Assembly: GCA_027972325.1 (NCBI GenBank)
Contig: JAPMOS010000056.1
Location: 181,788 to 245,787 of the forward strand
Origin: Paratrimastix pyriformis
Taxonomy: Eukaryota > Preaxostyla > Paratrimastigidae
Direction: 5' to 3'
Length of the DNA stretch: 64,000 nucleotides
A model generated the notes under the pieces. It ran no database searches. It had not been told where the DNA came from and saw only the letters and a program-made list of their open reading frames with translations. Made by a program: the position numbers and the translations under genes. Of the stretch, positions 30,246 to 42,200 are shown in pieces. The number at the start of each line of letters is the position of its first letter. The first letter of the stretch is position 1.

Positions 30246-33200
30246 ATGGATCAAGCAGTGTTGCAGGAGGTCTCGCACTTTTTTTTATTGTGGTTTAATA
30301 CATTTCCTGCTAGTTTGCCGATCATGTCAACACAAGCTCCCCTTTGGCGTTTGATTTGCTCCCCCGGTTGTTTTCGAACTTCTATGAGCACCAGGAAACC
30401 GGATGGGCACGAGAGGTGATTTTATATGCCGTTCAAAACGATCCCGCTCTTCTTTGCGACGGAGACCTTCACATCATGCAACTCTCTATCACGGCCCTTC
30501 TCCAGCTCGTCACCTCTTCGTCTCCCGCTGAAATCGAAAAGTCCTCTGTGGTTTTTTTCGGTATCATTCGGTTCATCATTGCCCGAGCCGCGGAAGCCGA
30601 GACCCCTCGCATTACGCAGGCCCTTGCGCGCGACCTGATCACGCTCATCTCCGACTTGCATTCGTTACTCCTCCTGCCGGGCCTCTCGGATTCTCTGCGT
30701 TGTCTGAATCGCACTGATCCGGCAGGCTTCGCCGCCCAGCTGGAGGCTGACGTCCCGCTCTTCCTGCGCTGCTTCACCCACTTTGTCGGGTTGGCCCCGT
30801 CCACGCCCACTCCGCCCCAAACGGCGGCTGTGATCGACCGGTGGCATGCACTCATGGGATGCACGACCAATGAGCCGTACATCATCCTGCGAACGGTGGG
30901 GGATCTCTTCGCCGTGCATCGGCTCGCCCTGCGCATGCTGGGGGCCCTCCTCCGGCAGGGTGTGCCGGGTCACGTGGCCTGGCAGGGCGACGAGGCTGAC
31001 CCGTCCGAGGCAATATGCTGGGACGGACTGGCGGCCATGGTGCGCAAGCACATGGACCCGCGAATTCCTCTGGTCCAGGAGGTCTGCTCAGGCTGGGCCT
31101 CAGCCTCCACCTCCACCTCCTCCCCCCTCCCCTCCTCCTCCCTCCCCCCCTCCCTCTCTCTCTCCCCCACCCCACCCCCACACACACACCTCACGCACAC
31201 ACACACAACCTCCCACATGTCCTCAGGCTGTTGTCGAGTTTCTGCACCTGTTGCTCATCGGCGCATCGGCTGACGGCCCGACGACGGAGAGCCACAGCGC
31301 CACCCAAGAGAGCCAAGCGGACCTCTCCTCCCTGGGCCGGTTCTTCTCGGGCCCCCCGCTCGTCCCGCCCCTGCCCGCAGCCGCCTCGCTGCTGCTCGAC
31401 CTGACCAGGCTCGCCGTGGCAGCAGCCGAGGCCGATGATCTTGCCAAGCAAACGCGGCTGGTCGAGTTGGTGTACCACCTGGCCGGGACGCTCCCCCTCC
31501 AGCCGGCAGCTGCGCCCTGCCCCGCGGCCGCCCCGCTCGCCGAAGCCTGGGCCGCCCTGGGCCACCGCTTGACCAGCGATCGGACGCCCGCCTATGTCCC
31601 TGGGCCCACCACGCCAGCCCCGGGGCCAACGGGTTCGCTCCCGCTCGAGATGCCTTCGGTTGGGCAAAAGCGGCCATCGCCTGGGGATGACGGCTCCCTG
31701 AAGGAGGATCCCCGCAAGCGGGAACGGCTCGACCCGGCGGAGGATGGCACCAGTTCCCCCACAGCAGCCTTCGGCGGCATGTTGGAGGTCGGAGCGCGTC
31801 CACCGCCGTCCCCCTCTTCAACCATCTTTCACCCCATTCTCTCTCGCCACTCTTGTCTTGTGCGTCTGGCTTTGCAGCCGCCCGGCCGCGAGGACTCGAC
31901 GCAGCTGCTGATCGCCGCCGCCGGGTCGGTGCTCCGATGGGCCTCGCTCTCCGATCCGGGCTGCTTTACTCCGTCCATGATCTCGATGGGTCTGCGCCTC
32001 ACCAGGAATCCGCCCCCGCCTTGTTCCCCGACCACGCTGATCGGGCGCCGTTTGATGTGCAGAGTTTGACCTGCTTGCGTCCCCCGCCCTCCACGAGCCG
32101 GTCTTGCGCAACCTGGCGGTCGCCACACCCGCCGTGTGCGATTTGCTCCGGCGCCGGCTCTGCGCCGCCCCGCCGGGCCCCGCCGGATCGTCCCCAACCT
32201 CGCGATCTGCGCTGACCCTGCTCGGGCTGACGCGCCTCTGCATTTCGCTCCCACGCGGCGTTCTGACGGAGCCCACGGCCACCGCCGGGCCTCCGCTGCT
32301 CGAGGGCCTCGTGGGCGCGCTCGAGGCCGCCCTTCTGGGCTGGGAGCGCGACATCGCCAAGGCCGAGGTGGGTCTTCCGCTTCTGCACGCGCTGGTGCGC
32401 GTCTTCGGGCGGCTCCCCTCGGAGGCGCTCCCCGCTGCCTTCGTGGGCCACGCCTTCGGGCTGGCCGAACGGCTGCTGACCAGAGAGCAGCCAGTCGAGG
32501 CCCCCATGCGGCTGAGTGCGCTGACCCTCGCCGGTCCGGCAGATGCCCCCCCATCCACCACCCCGCTCTTTCTTCGGTTCCTTTGTTATCCCCCTTATGT
32601 TTTGCTTTTCCCCCTGTGGTATTTTTCTCCTCCCGTCCGTCCTGTGCAGCTCTCATGGCAGGGTCCGGCCAGGTGGGGCCCCTTGCGGCCGGGCTGCTCC
32701 TCGACACGCTGCGCGGGGACCTGCAGACGCTCGGGGCCCCATCCGCTGCGCCCCTCGGCACGGAAGCGACCGCGCCCCCCTGCGAGCTCGTCCGCGAGCT
32801 GGCATACGGGACCCAGGCCCTGGTGCTGGCCCTGCAGCAGTGGTCCGCCTCCATCGCGCGCGGGTCCACGGAACAGCTCGCCACAAGCATCCCCGTCGCC
32901 CAGAAACTGCGGTCTGTCCGGGCCGGTCGGGCTGTTCCGATCCGCGCCCCATGCGGGTTCTTTGGGTTAGGGGCCTTTTTGCGGCCCTGGTGGGGCACCT
33001 CTTCGGATCGGGCGACTTCGCCCACCGGAACCCCAGCCGTGCGCTGCTCATCGAGGCGCTCGCCGTGTCGTTGGGCCCGCTGTGCTGCCTGATCAACGAC
33101 ATCGAGATGCGCGCGGTCTGCTGCTCTCCCGTATCCTCCTCGTCCTCACACTCACACTCGGACCGACTGTGGGGACTCGTCCGTGACCAGCTGGGATGCC

Positions 33201-36200
33201 AGTGCGCAGCCACCCACGTGCGGCGGCCGCTCCTCGATGCCGCCTTCGTGACCACTCCGACCTGTCTGCCTGCCCTTGCCCCCGATCCTGGTTGGGTCAC
33301 GCACTCCCCATCCCCCGCACCCCAGACCCGCTCGTGGCGGCGCTGTTCGGCTCGCGCCCCGCGGCCGACGGGCAGCCTGCGCCTGCTGGGGTCTCGCTCG
33401 AGGACCCGTGCTGCTTTCAGGCGCCCGCGGCCGCCACGGCGACGCCGTCCCCGTCGGCGGCAGTCATTCTGGGCCTGTCGGACGTCAACCTGACGTGCCA
33501 CTGGTGCGCCTTTCGGGAGCGCTTCCTCTCGGGCCACGATTACTTGTCGGTCCCGCGGGCTCCCGACGGCTGGGATTGGCCGGCTCGCGAGGGGTCCGAT
33601 TCGCTTCCGTCGGCCTTCGTGTCTGAGGAGGTGGCAGCCGCCTGGCGGTCCGCCAAAAGTCTCGACGTCTGGGGGCCCATCCTCAGGTGGGTCGTCCAGC
33701 CGCCGCCCCAGTTCAGCCCGGGCGATCCGCTGGCCGAGTTTTCGGCGCGCTTCCTGTTTGTCCAGCGGAGCCTCCTCCCCCTGCTGCGGCACGCCACCAA
33801 CGAGGAAATCGCACAGGTCGGGTTGCTGCCAGCATGACGTCCTCGTGAATTTTGCGCCTTTCTCCTGTAGAACCGGCGCCTGGTCGCCGAGCTCCTCGCG
33901 CTGCTGACCCACCCCAACATCCGCCTCGCCAAGTGGGCCGCGACCCTGCTGCTGCCCTTCTTCCTGGAGTCCCGCGACTCGGCCACCTTCATCGGGGCGC
34001 CCCCGAGCCTGGGCGCCTCGGCGGGCTGGCTGGTGGCCCTGGATTCGCTGCCCTCCAAACCCGCCGAGATCGCGGCCCTCCGCTCGTGGGTCGCCGCCGA
34101 GCAGCCCAACCAGGGGCCACTGCGGGCCAAGCGCCACCGGTGGGCCCGCGTCCTGCGGCGAGCCTCCATCGTGCCGGGACGTCGCACCTGCCTGGCCACG
34201 CTGGCGATCTCGTCCCCAAGCCCTCGGTCCGTCCCGCGCCCGTCCCATCGCACTTTGTGATCGTAATTCATCGACGTTTTCATCCCGTTGTGCTCTCGCC
34301 AGGAGCCCGGCTGGCTTGGCCCTCGCCAGCTTCATCCCGCTGGGCCGGCTTCTCGCGGTCGACTCGTCTCCGCTCGGGCTCCTCTGGGAGCAGCCCGACG
34401 AGGCCTCCCCACCCGCTGCCGCGGCGCCCTCGGGGGTGGAGTGGCTCCGGCTGCGGTGCAACGAGATCATGGACCCGCTCCGCCAGACTCTCGAGTGCTC
34501 CGAGGTGCCCCCTGAGGCCGAGCGGCCGTCCAGCCCGCCCCCGAGCCCCGGGCCCGCCCCTGACCCGAGTGCTTTGCGGAGCCCGCTCCCAAGCCCGCCT
34601 GACACAGCAGGTCCGCCGCCAATGCCGCCTGCTCGCCGCGCCGTGAGTCTCACCACTTGCTTTCATCTGGGCCAGGGGGCGCCCTGGGCGAGGTCACCCT
34701 GCTCAACCCCCGGTGGACCCTCGAGGCCATGATGCACGGCCTAGGCCGCCTGGGGCTAGTCATGATGGCCCAGCTGCAGCGGCGCGCCCAGGTCCGCGCC
34801 CAGTCGCTCCGGGCCTGCCTGCCCCGGACCCGCAGCGGGCAGACCGACTTCCCGCTGGCCATCGGCGGGCGGCACGGCGGGCTGGCCGAGAGCGCGGCCG
34901 GGTCGACCATCGCCGACGATTGGATGGGCTTCGAGTGCGAGGTCGAGACGGAGGCCTTCGGGGCGGCCGCCGACCTGGACGACGAGGAGGAGCAGGAGGA
35001 GGAAGAGGAGGAGGAGCAGCAGGAGCGCGACGGAGGCTTCAGGCTCTCCGCCGAGAAGCCGGCCGCTGGCCCGCAGCCGGCGACCCCTTGGATGCGCGGC
35101 AGCGGGACCTGCGTGGCGCTCCCGCCTTTCCTCGAATCGGCCCTGTACCCCTGCGTAATGTCCCTCCGCGAGACGCGCGCCTACTACGACGCTATCACCC
35201 AGTTCGTGCTGCTCTCGTTCACCTGGCGGCTGAGCGACACGCGGCCACTCATCCAAAACCTGGCCCACAGCACCTTGACCCAGTTCGCCCAGTCTGTCTC
35301 CTCGCTCAGCCTTCTCTCGGACGGGCGGGTCCCGCTCGCTCCGGGTCCTATGCTTCACCCATCTCATGTTGTGGGCTGGGTTCCGGCAGAGTGCGGGGCC
35401 TCAGGCTGCGGGCGCTCTTCGAGCCGATCGAGGAGTACCTTGCCCGCGACGTCATCAAAACCTTCTACCGCAAGGCGCTGCCCTCCTTCCGGGCCGTTTT
35501 GCACAGACTCCGCTCGCCCGCCCGCGCCTCCTCGGGCTCCTCGGCCAGCGCCAGCAACACCCAGGCCTCACTCGGGTTCACCTCGCGGACGTCCTTCCTC
35601 CACGCGGCCGGCAGCCAGGTGATGGAGCTGCCCCTCCGCACCAACCTGGACGAGGTGGCCCTCTTCATCTACGGCACCACCCGACGGTCTGCCATGCCCG
35701 GGGTGCCATCCTCCGGCGATCCGACGATGTTGGGCGGGAAGGAAGGCACTCACGGCGAGGTGGTTGGATGGTTGGTTGGCTCTCCCGGCGGGGCAGGGGC
35801 TATCTGTCCCGCTGGCAGCTCGTCCTGGCCGACCTGTTCTTCGACATACCCGCAATCGCCCGCAAGCACCGTCCGTCTAGGGGATACGGTGAGCCTGCGC
35901 GTACGTGTGCAGGGGTGGAGGAGGAGGAGGAGTGGAAGGAACCCGTGTGCCAATTATCCTGAGGCCTTTTCCCGTTCCCCTCCAGAAATCGGGGCCCAGA
36001 TGCTGCTCGCGATCCACAGCGTGACCTCGAAGCACTTCCTCGAGGAAGCCCGGGTACCCGCGGTCCGTTGTTGCTGGCCTCAGGCTCGCGGGTCGCCACT
36101 CATCCCTTGCTCGCCCCCAGCCGTGGGAGATCGTCGCGGGTCACCTGCACGGCCTCTACTACACGGCCGTCGTCAACGAGCGCGAGGAGGCGCTGAACGA

Positions 36201-39200
36201 CCTGCTCCGCTCGTACAAACTCGACCTCACGGCCCTCTCCAAAGTCTGGCGGGACCATTCGTCACCCGCTGCCACTTTTTCGGGAGCGTCGGACCCTGGT
36301 GGGGGTGGCGTGCGTGCGGGTTGCTCCAAAATCCATCCCTTTTCACGTTGGCCTTCTCGGGTCGGGTCGGGTCGGGCGGGACTTCAGGAGAATTTCAGCG
36401 CGCTGATCGTGGAGAAACTCGGAGACCCCGACAGCGACGTGGTTCGGCACACCCACCGGGTGCTCACCGCCTTCAGCCTGCGGTGGCTCTTCTATCTGCG
36501 CGAACGGCACGGGCCCCAGACACCGCCATCCCCCTCGTGGTACTCGCCCTCGCCCACTTACCCGCACCAGGACGGCGACCATCCGCCGCCCCTGAGCGCG
36601 GCCTTCCAGCAGGCGGCAGTGCGGTTCTTCCTGCAGGAGCGCTTCCTGGACATCATGTCGCGCATGTCGCACAAACTCAAGCGGCGCTTCCTCCACGAGA
36701 AGCTGGCCGCCCTGCGGGCCCTCAACGAGCTCATCCTGATGATCTACCCGCCCTGCCGGCCCTCCAATGAGGTCGGCACCCGCTGTCCCGCTGGCTCTGG
36801 GCCCGCTCTGATCGTCCCGTTCCTCGTCTCCAGATCCCACCACTGAGCATCATTTCCCGTTGCTTCTCCCTTTCCGTATCGACCCACAGAGCGCCATCAT
36901 CCCTGCGGGCTGTCCCCCAGCGCCCACTCGCACGTCTTCGGATCCCGGGGGCCACGAGGCAGCCGACGAGGCGCTGCTCAGCTGGAACGAGTTCCACGAC
37001 GCCTCCATCCCGAAGGTCTCGCCCTCGCCAGCTGACCTTCGGGCCTGACAGGACCCGTTGTTGCTTCTCCTCCAGATCTTGGCCATCCTCCGGTTCGCCA
37101 CCACCGACCCGAACCCGTCGCCCCTGGTGGTACGCCTCGGGTGCCTCGTCCTCGCGACCTTCGTCAAGCGGCTGGGCCCTGCGCACGTCTGTCGCCCACA
37201 CCTCCGCCTCCTCTTTCGGACCGAATGGATGCCACCTTGCTTTCTGCCGCCCGGTAACCTGACACCCGCGCTCGCCGCACCTCCTCCCCGCAGCTTGCGC
37301 CGTATCTCTCGCAGATCATCGGGGACCTGTTTCCCATCCTGAGCACCTACTCGGTGCTGCTCTGCGGGAGCCCCATCCGCCAGATCGTCCACCACTTCCT
37401 CATCGAGGGCCACAGCTCCATCCGCGAGTACATCCACCAGATCCCGTGGCTCTTCCCCATTGAGAGCTCCGCCGCGGGCCGCGGCACCGAGTCGCGCGAC
37501 GCCCGACGGGGCGGCTTGATCGCCATCACCAACCGGCCGGCCCCCCGGCCCATCCGCGATACACTCCTCAGCTTCCACGCCCTCACGCCCGCCCCGCCAC
37601 CGGAGGAACTCTACGAGCGAGCCGTCCGAGGCATGCGGGACAGGTCCGTCCGCCGTCTTCCCCGCGATGCGTGCCGCCGCCAGGGATGTGCGGAGGGGGG
37701 GGGGGGGGGGGGGGGTGCGCTCCCACCGGTTGGCCTCTGATCGACGTTGTCGCTTCTCTCTCGTGCAGCTCTCCGAACGTGCGCTTCCTCTCGCTGGTGC
37801 AGCTGCGGACGGTCATCCGGCTCCGGCCCGATCTGGTCATGTCCACCAACGCCAGCGGGGCCGATTCGCCCGTCAACAGCGCCCTCCTCCTCGTCCGTTT
37901 GCCTCCCTCCGCCACACCCTCATCCGCTGACCGGCACTTGGGCAGGGTCTCCTTCGCCTGTGCGCCGACCGAGCGAGCGTCGACGTGCGGCTGGCTGCGG
38001 GTCAGTGCTTCGCCGAGCTTGGGGCCATCGACCCCCGCCTGGTGCCGCCCCCCCGGAAGGCCCTCCTTCCCAAAGCTGCAGCCGCGACTCCCCGTCTGTT
38101 GTTCTCTGCCCAGCAGCCACGCCCGGGCTCGCTCACCATCCCCAACTTAGGTCCGAACGAGCCCGACGGCACCGGGCTTGCGAGCCAGCCCGAGCGGACC
38201 AACTCGGCCCTGGTCACCTCGCTGATTGACGTGCTGCTCCCCGAGTACCAGGGCGCATCGGACCACGACGACCGAGCGGCCCTCGCCATCCAGGTCCCAC
38301 CGCCCCCCGCCACCGTCCAGACCGCACCGCCTCAATCTGTCTCCCTCCTCCCCAAGGAACTGCTCAAAGTGCCGCTTGTCCCTGGCCCGCCTGCGGCCCC
38401 GCTCGATCCCTCCGGCCCCGGTGCGTCATCCTCGGCGCCCCCGAGTCCGACCCCCGTCTTCTCGCAGCTCAGCACCGACGTTCGGCGGTATGTCTTGCTG
38501 CTGAGGACTTCGCGCTACAAGGCGCCCGCGAGGGGCATCACCCGCAGCTTGAGCAAGGTTGGCCCTGCTGGTTCCCCTCGGCCCTCCAGTTGCTCATCCG
38601 CTTTCTGTTTCTGTTTCTGTTTCTGTTTCTGTTTCTGCTTCTGCTTCTGCTTCTGCTTCTGCTTCCGTCCGCAGCGGCCGACCAGCAGCCTTTCGCCTCC
38701 TCCGCCTCCTCCCCCACCGCCGGCGATCCGTCCCGCAGCCCCCACGACGCCCCAAAATCCCGCTGTGCGCCCCAAGTCTCGATCCCCCGCTCACCGGCGC
38801 ACCAAGTCTCGCTCTCCCACAACCCGGACGCGCCGAGGCGTCCGGGGTCGCCGCGCCGCGGTGCCCACCGGCGAGGAGGACTCCGCGGGTCCCGCTGCTC
38901 CCCCAGCCACGAGCGAGGCGGTTCCTCCGACTCAGCCCAGGTTCGGTTTTGCCCGGCTTGGCCCGCCACGCCGCTCATCTGCTCCCCCCCCCCCCCCCCC
39001 CCCCCTGTAGCCCAACCTCCTCCCCCGCGGCCGGATCGCCCCGCTCCATGGCGACTCTGCCATCGGCGGTTCCCGCAGAATCAGCATCGGGCCAAGCGCC
39101 ATCATCCGCCTCCGCGTCGGTCTCGCCCATGGAGCCCACCCACCGCCAGTGGCTCTACCAGTGGACCCTGCGGGCGGTCGAGAAAGCCCTCGACCTGACG

Positions 39201-42200
39201 CAACCGCTCGAAGCCGCCTTCGCCGGTCTGCGGGAGTGTGACCCTCCACTGGCTGGGGGATCATCCTCCACTGGCTGGGAGATCACTGGATGGGGGGATC
39301 ATCCACTGGGGGATCACACATTATCTTGCTTTCCCTCAACAGAGCTGACCGACCAGGCCAACCGCGATGAACTTCCCCTGACCGCCCATCCCACTTGGGC
39401 GCCCCATGATCTGTGCGCCCTGCAGGTTTGTCCGCCCCCATCTCCCGTCAAGCCCCTCTGACTCTTTTTGGTTTGTCTTTTCCCTTCCCCGCTTTTTTCA
39501 GCTTTTGGCATGTCGGGGGCCCATCTTTCGGGCCCTTCATCACATTCTCGACCACGAGGAGCTCAGCCTTCGCCTCCTCCCGTACGCCCTGCAAAGCATC
39601 CTCTGCCTCGGCACGCAGGAGGAGATCGAGCGATTCGTGGCGGCCGAGGTCCGTCGCGCGGCTGGGCGGCTCCTCGCTCACCCTCTGTTACCGCCTAGAT
39701 GCGCAGCGTGATGGCGCTCGCCTCGCTCTACCTCAACGGCAACCAGGCCCCTCCCGAGGCGCCGACCCCACTGCGGGTGTCCCTGTCCTCACCCCGACCC
39801 GCAAGTCCGCAGGGGCGCCCCGGAGGCGAAGACGCCCTGCAGCCGGCACCTGCAACACCGGCGGTGCCGGTCCAGAGTCACAAGCAGGGTCAAATCATCC
39901 TGTCGGCACAGGTTTGCTCTGCGAGCGACCCTTGCCACTCGGACTCACCGCTGGGCGGGGGTGGCGCAGGCTGTCTTTGGGCTCCTGGACCTCTTCTCGG
40001 GATGGGTTCAGGATCGTGCCGACAGGCGCGCCAAGGAGCTGAAGGCCGCTCGAGCCGCGGCCAAGCTCGGCCCTGCCGCCGCTGCCCCGTCGCCCCCCGC
40101 AATCGCCCCGCGTGAGGACTCGATCGAGTCTGCTTTCCCTCCTGCCTTTCTCGGCTCATGCCAACGGAATTCGAACTCCCTCTAGGACCGCCATGCGGCG
40201 CGTCGCCTCGTGCATCCCCCCGACGGACCTCATGACGGCCGCCCTCGCCTCGGGGGCCCACGCCCATGCGCTGCTCTACTTGGAGACCAACCTCCGCGCC
40301 CTGTGCCCCGACTACAAGCCCATGGACAGCAAATCACGGTCGGCAGCGGTATTTTTGCTCGGGTGTGTGCTGACGACTTTCCCCCCCGCCCCAGATATCC
40401 GTTCACGTCGGACAACCTCCGGGCCCTGCAACAGATCTACGCCGGCTTGGAGGAGTCCGACGGGTTGGCGGGAGTGGCCGCTCTGAGACCCATGCCCCCG
40501 ACCCTCGATGAGCAGGTTTGTTCGGCACCACACGCACACCCCATCCCTGCCGACACCTCTGCCCCACAGATTATCGATTCGGAGGCGAGCGGCGACTGGG
40601 CTGTCGCCCTGCGGTGCCACGAGCTTTTGGCGCACTCTTCGCTTGTTCGGTCTCCCGACCTGCGCAGCCCGCTGCCGCCAGCCTGCTTGGCCCACCAGTT
40701 GGGGATTTTAAGGTGCCTCGGCGGTATGGGCCAGTGGGACATGCTTCTCGCCCAGCACCGGGCCTTTGCGTCTCGCGCGGAACCCACCCTCCAACCGCTT
40801 CACACGGAGGCCCTGGAAGCTGCCTGGCGCCTGAGCCGCTGGGAGCGGGTGGGCTCACTCCTCGAGGAGGGCGGCTGGAAGCTCGAGGGCGACGACCCCA
40901 GGGTCGCTCGCGCCCAGGCTTTCTTGGCCCTCTCCCGTCGCGAGGCGGCCCCGTTCTGGACTTTCCTCGAGCAGGTCTGCCCCCGCCCAGCTCACTCATC
41001 GCCTGAACCTCCGCTTCCCCTCGCAGTTCCGGCGGGCTCTCGTCCCGCATCTCGCGGCCGCGGCTATGACGAGCTACCGGAGGGCGTACCCGCATCTCGT
41101 TCAGCTCCACATCGCGCGCGAACTGGAGCAGGGCTGCCAGTGGCTCGCGGCCCTTTCTCGGCACCTCTCGTCGGGGGGGGCCCAACTCCCTCCCCTCCCG
41201 TCCGCCCAGCTGGCCGATTGGAGCCCCCGCTTGAAACGAACACAGGGCTCCGTGGCCACCCGTGAGCCGATTCTCGCCGCTCGGCGGGCCGTGCTGGATC
41301 TGGGGCGGCACTGGGTCAACCAAGTGTTGGCGGGGACCGCCAGGACGGACAGCGGAGGTCAGCTGCCGAGCGAGCCGCCGCGCAGACTTCTGGGAGATAT
41401 CGAAGGTTTGCTGCTTGGCCCCGGGGTCGCTTACCTTGATTTCGCCGTCCTGCAGAGCTCCTCGTGGACACGTGGGTTTCTCTGGCCCGGACTGCTCGCC
41501 GGACGGATCGCTTCGAGGCAGCGACAAACGCCCTCCTCCACGCACAGTCCCTCACCACCCTGGGCCCCCTGGGGGCCGAGGGCCCGCTCGCAGGGACTGA
41601 CGAAGAGAAACGCCGTGGGCGTCAGTGGATCCGAGTGGTCTTGGAGGGCTTCAAGATGGAGTGGCGCCGAGGCAATCGGAGCAGCGTCACCCTGCAGCAG
41701 TTCGACGGAGTCTGCCGCCTCCCCGCTATGACCACCCCCGCGCCAACACGCCGCTGCTAGATTGCCGAGCAGATCATGAACACGATTCCTGCGGAGCACC
41801 GTCCCGTGGATCCGCTTGGTCTGGGGGGCCTGGGGGGGCCGTCCCGCTCGCCGACCCCCGAACACCGCCGGACCACTCGGAGTCACGCCACAACGGGTCT
41901 GTCGCTCTGCCCGCTTGGTCTCATCATTTCCGCTCCTCCAGCTGCCCTCCAGGAGGCTCTCCTTGCCCCGACGCCCGGCCCGCCCGCACCGTCGGGTGTC
42001 GCAGCTTCCCCTGGTGCGTGGGGGCAGCTCGTGGGAATGCTCTCGCTCGAGGAAAAGAGCAAAATCATGCGGTTTGTCTGCCAGTGCTTCTACGAGACCA
42101 GTTACAAGGCTCTCGACGGTCTTGTGGAGACCTTGGTCTATCTGCGTCCCGATGAGAAGGTCTTCTGCGCTGCAGCTCCCTTGTCACCTTGTCCACTTCC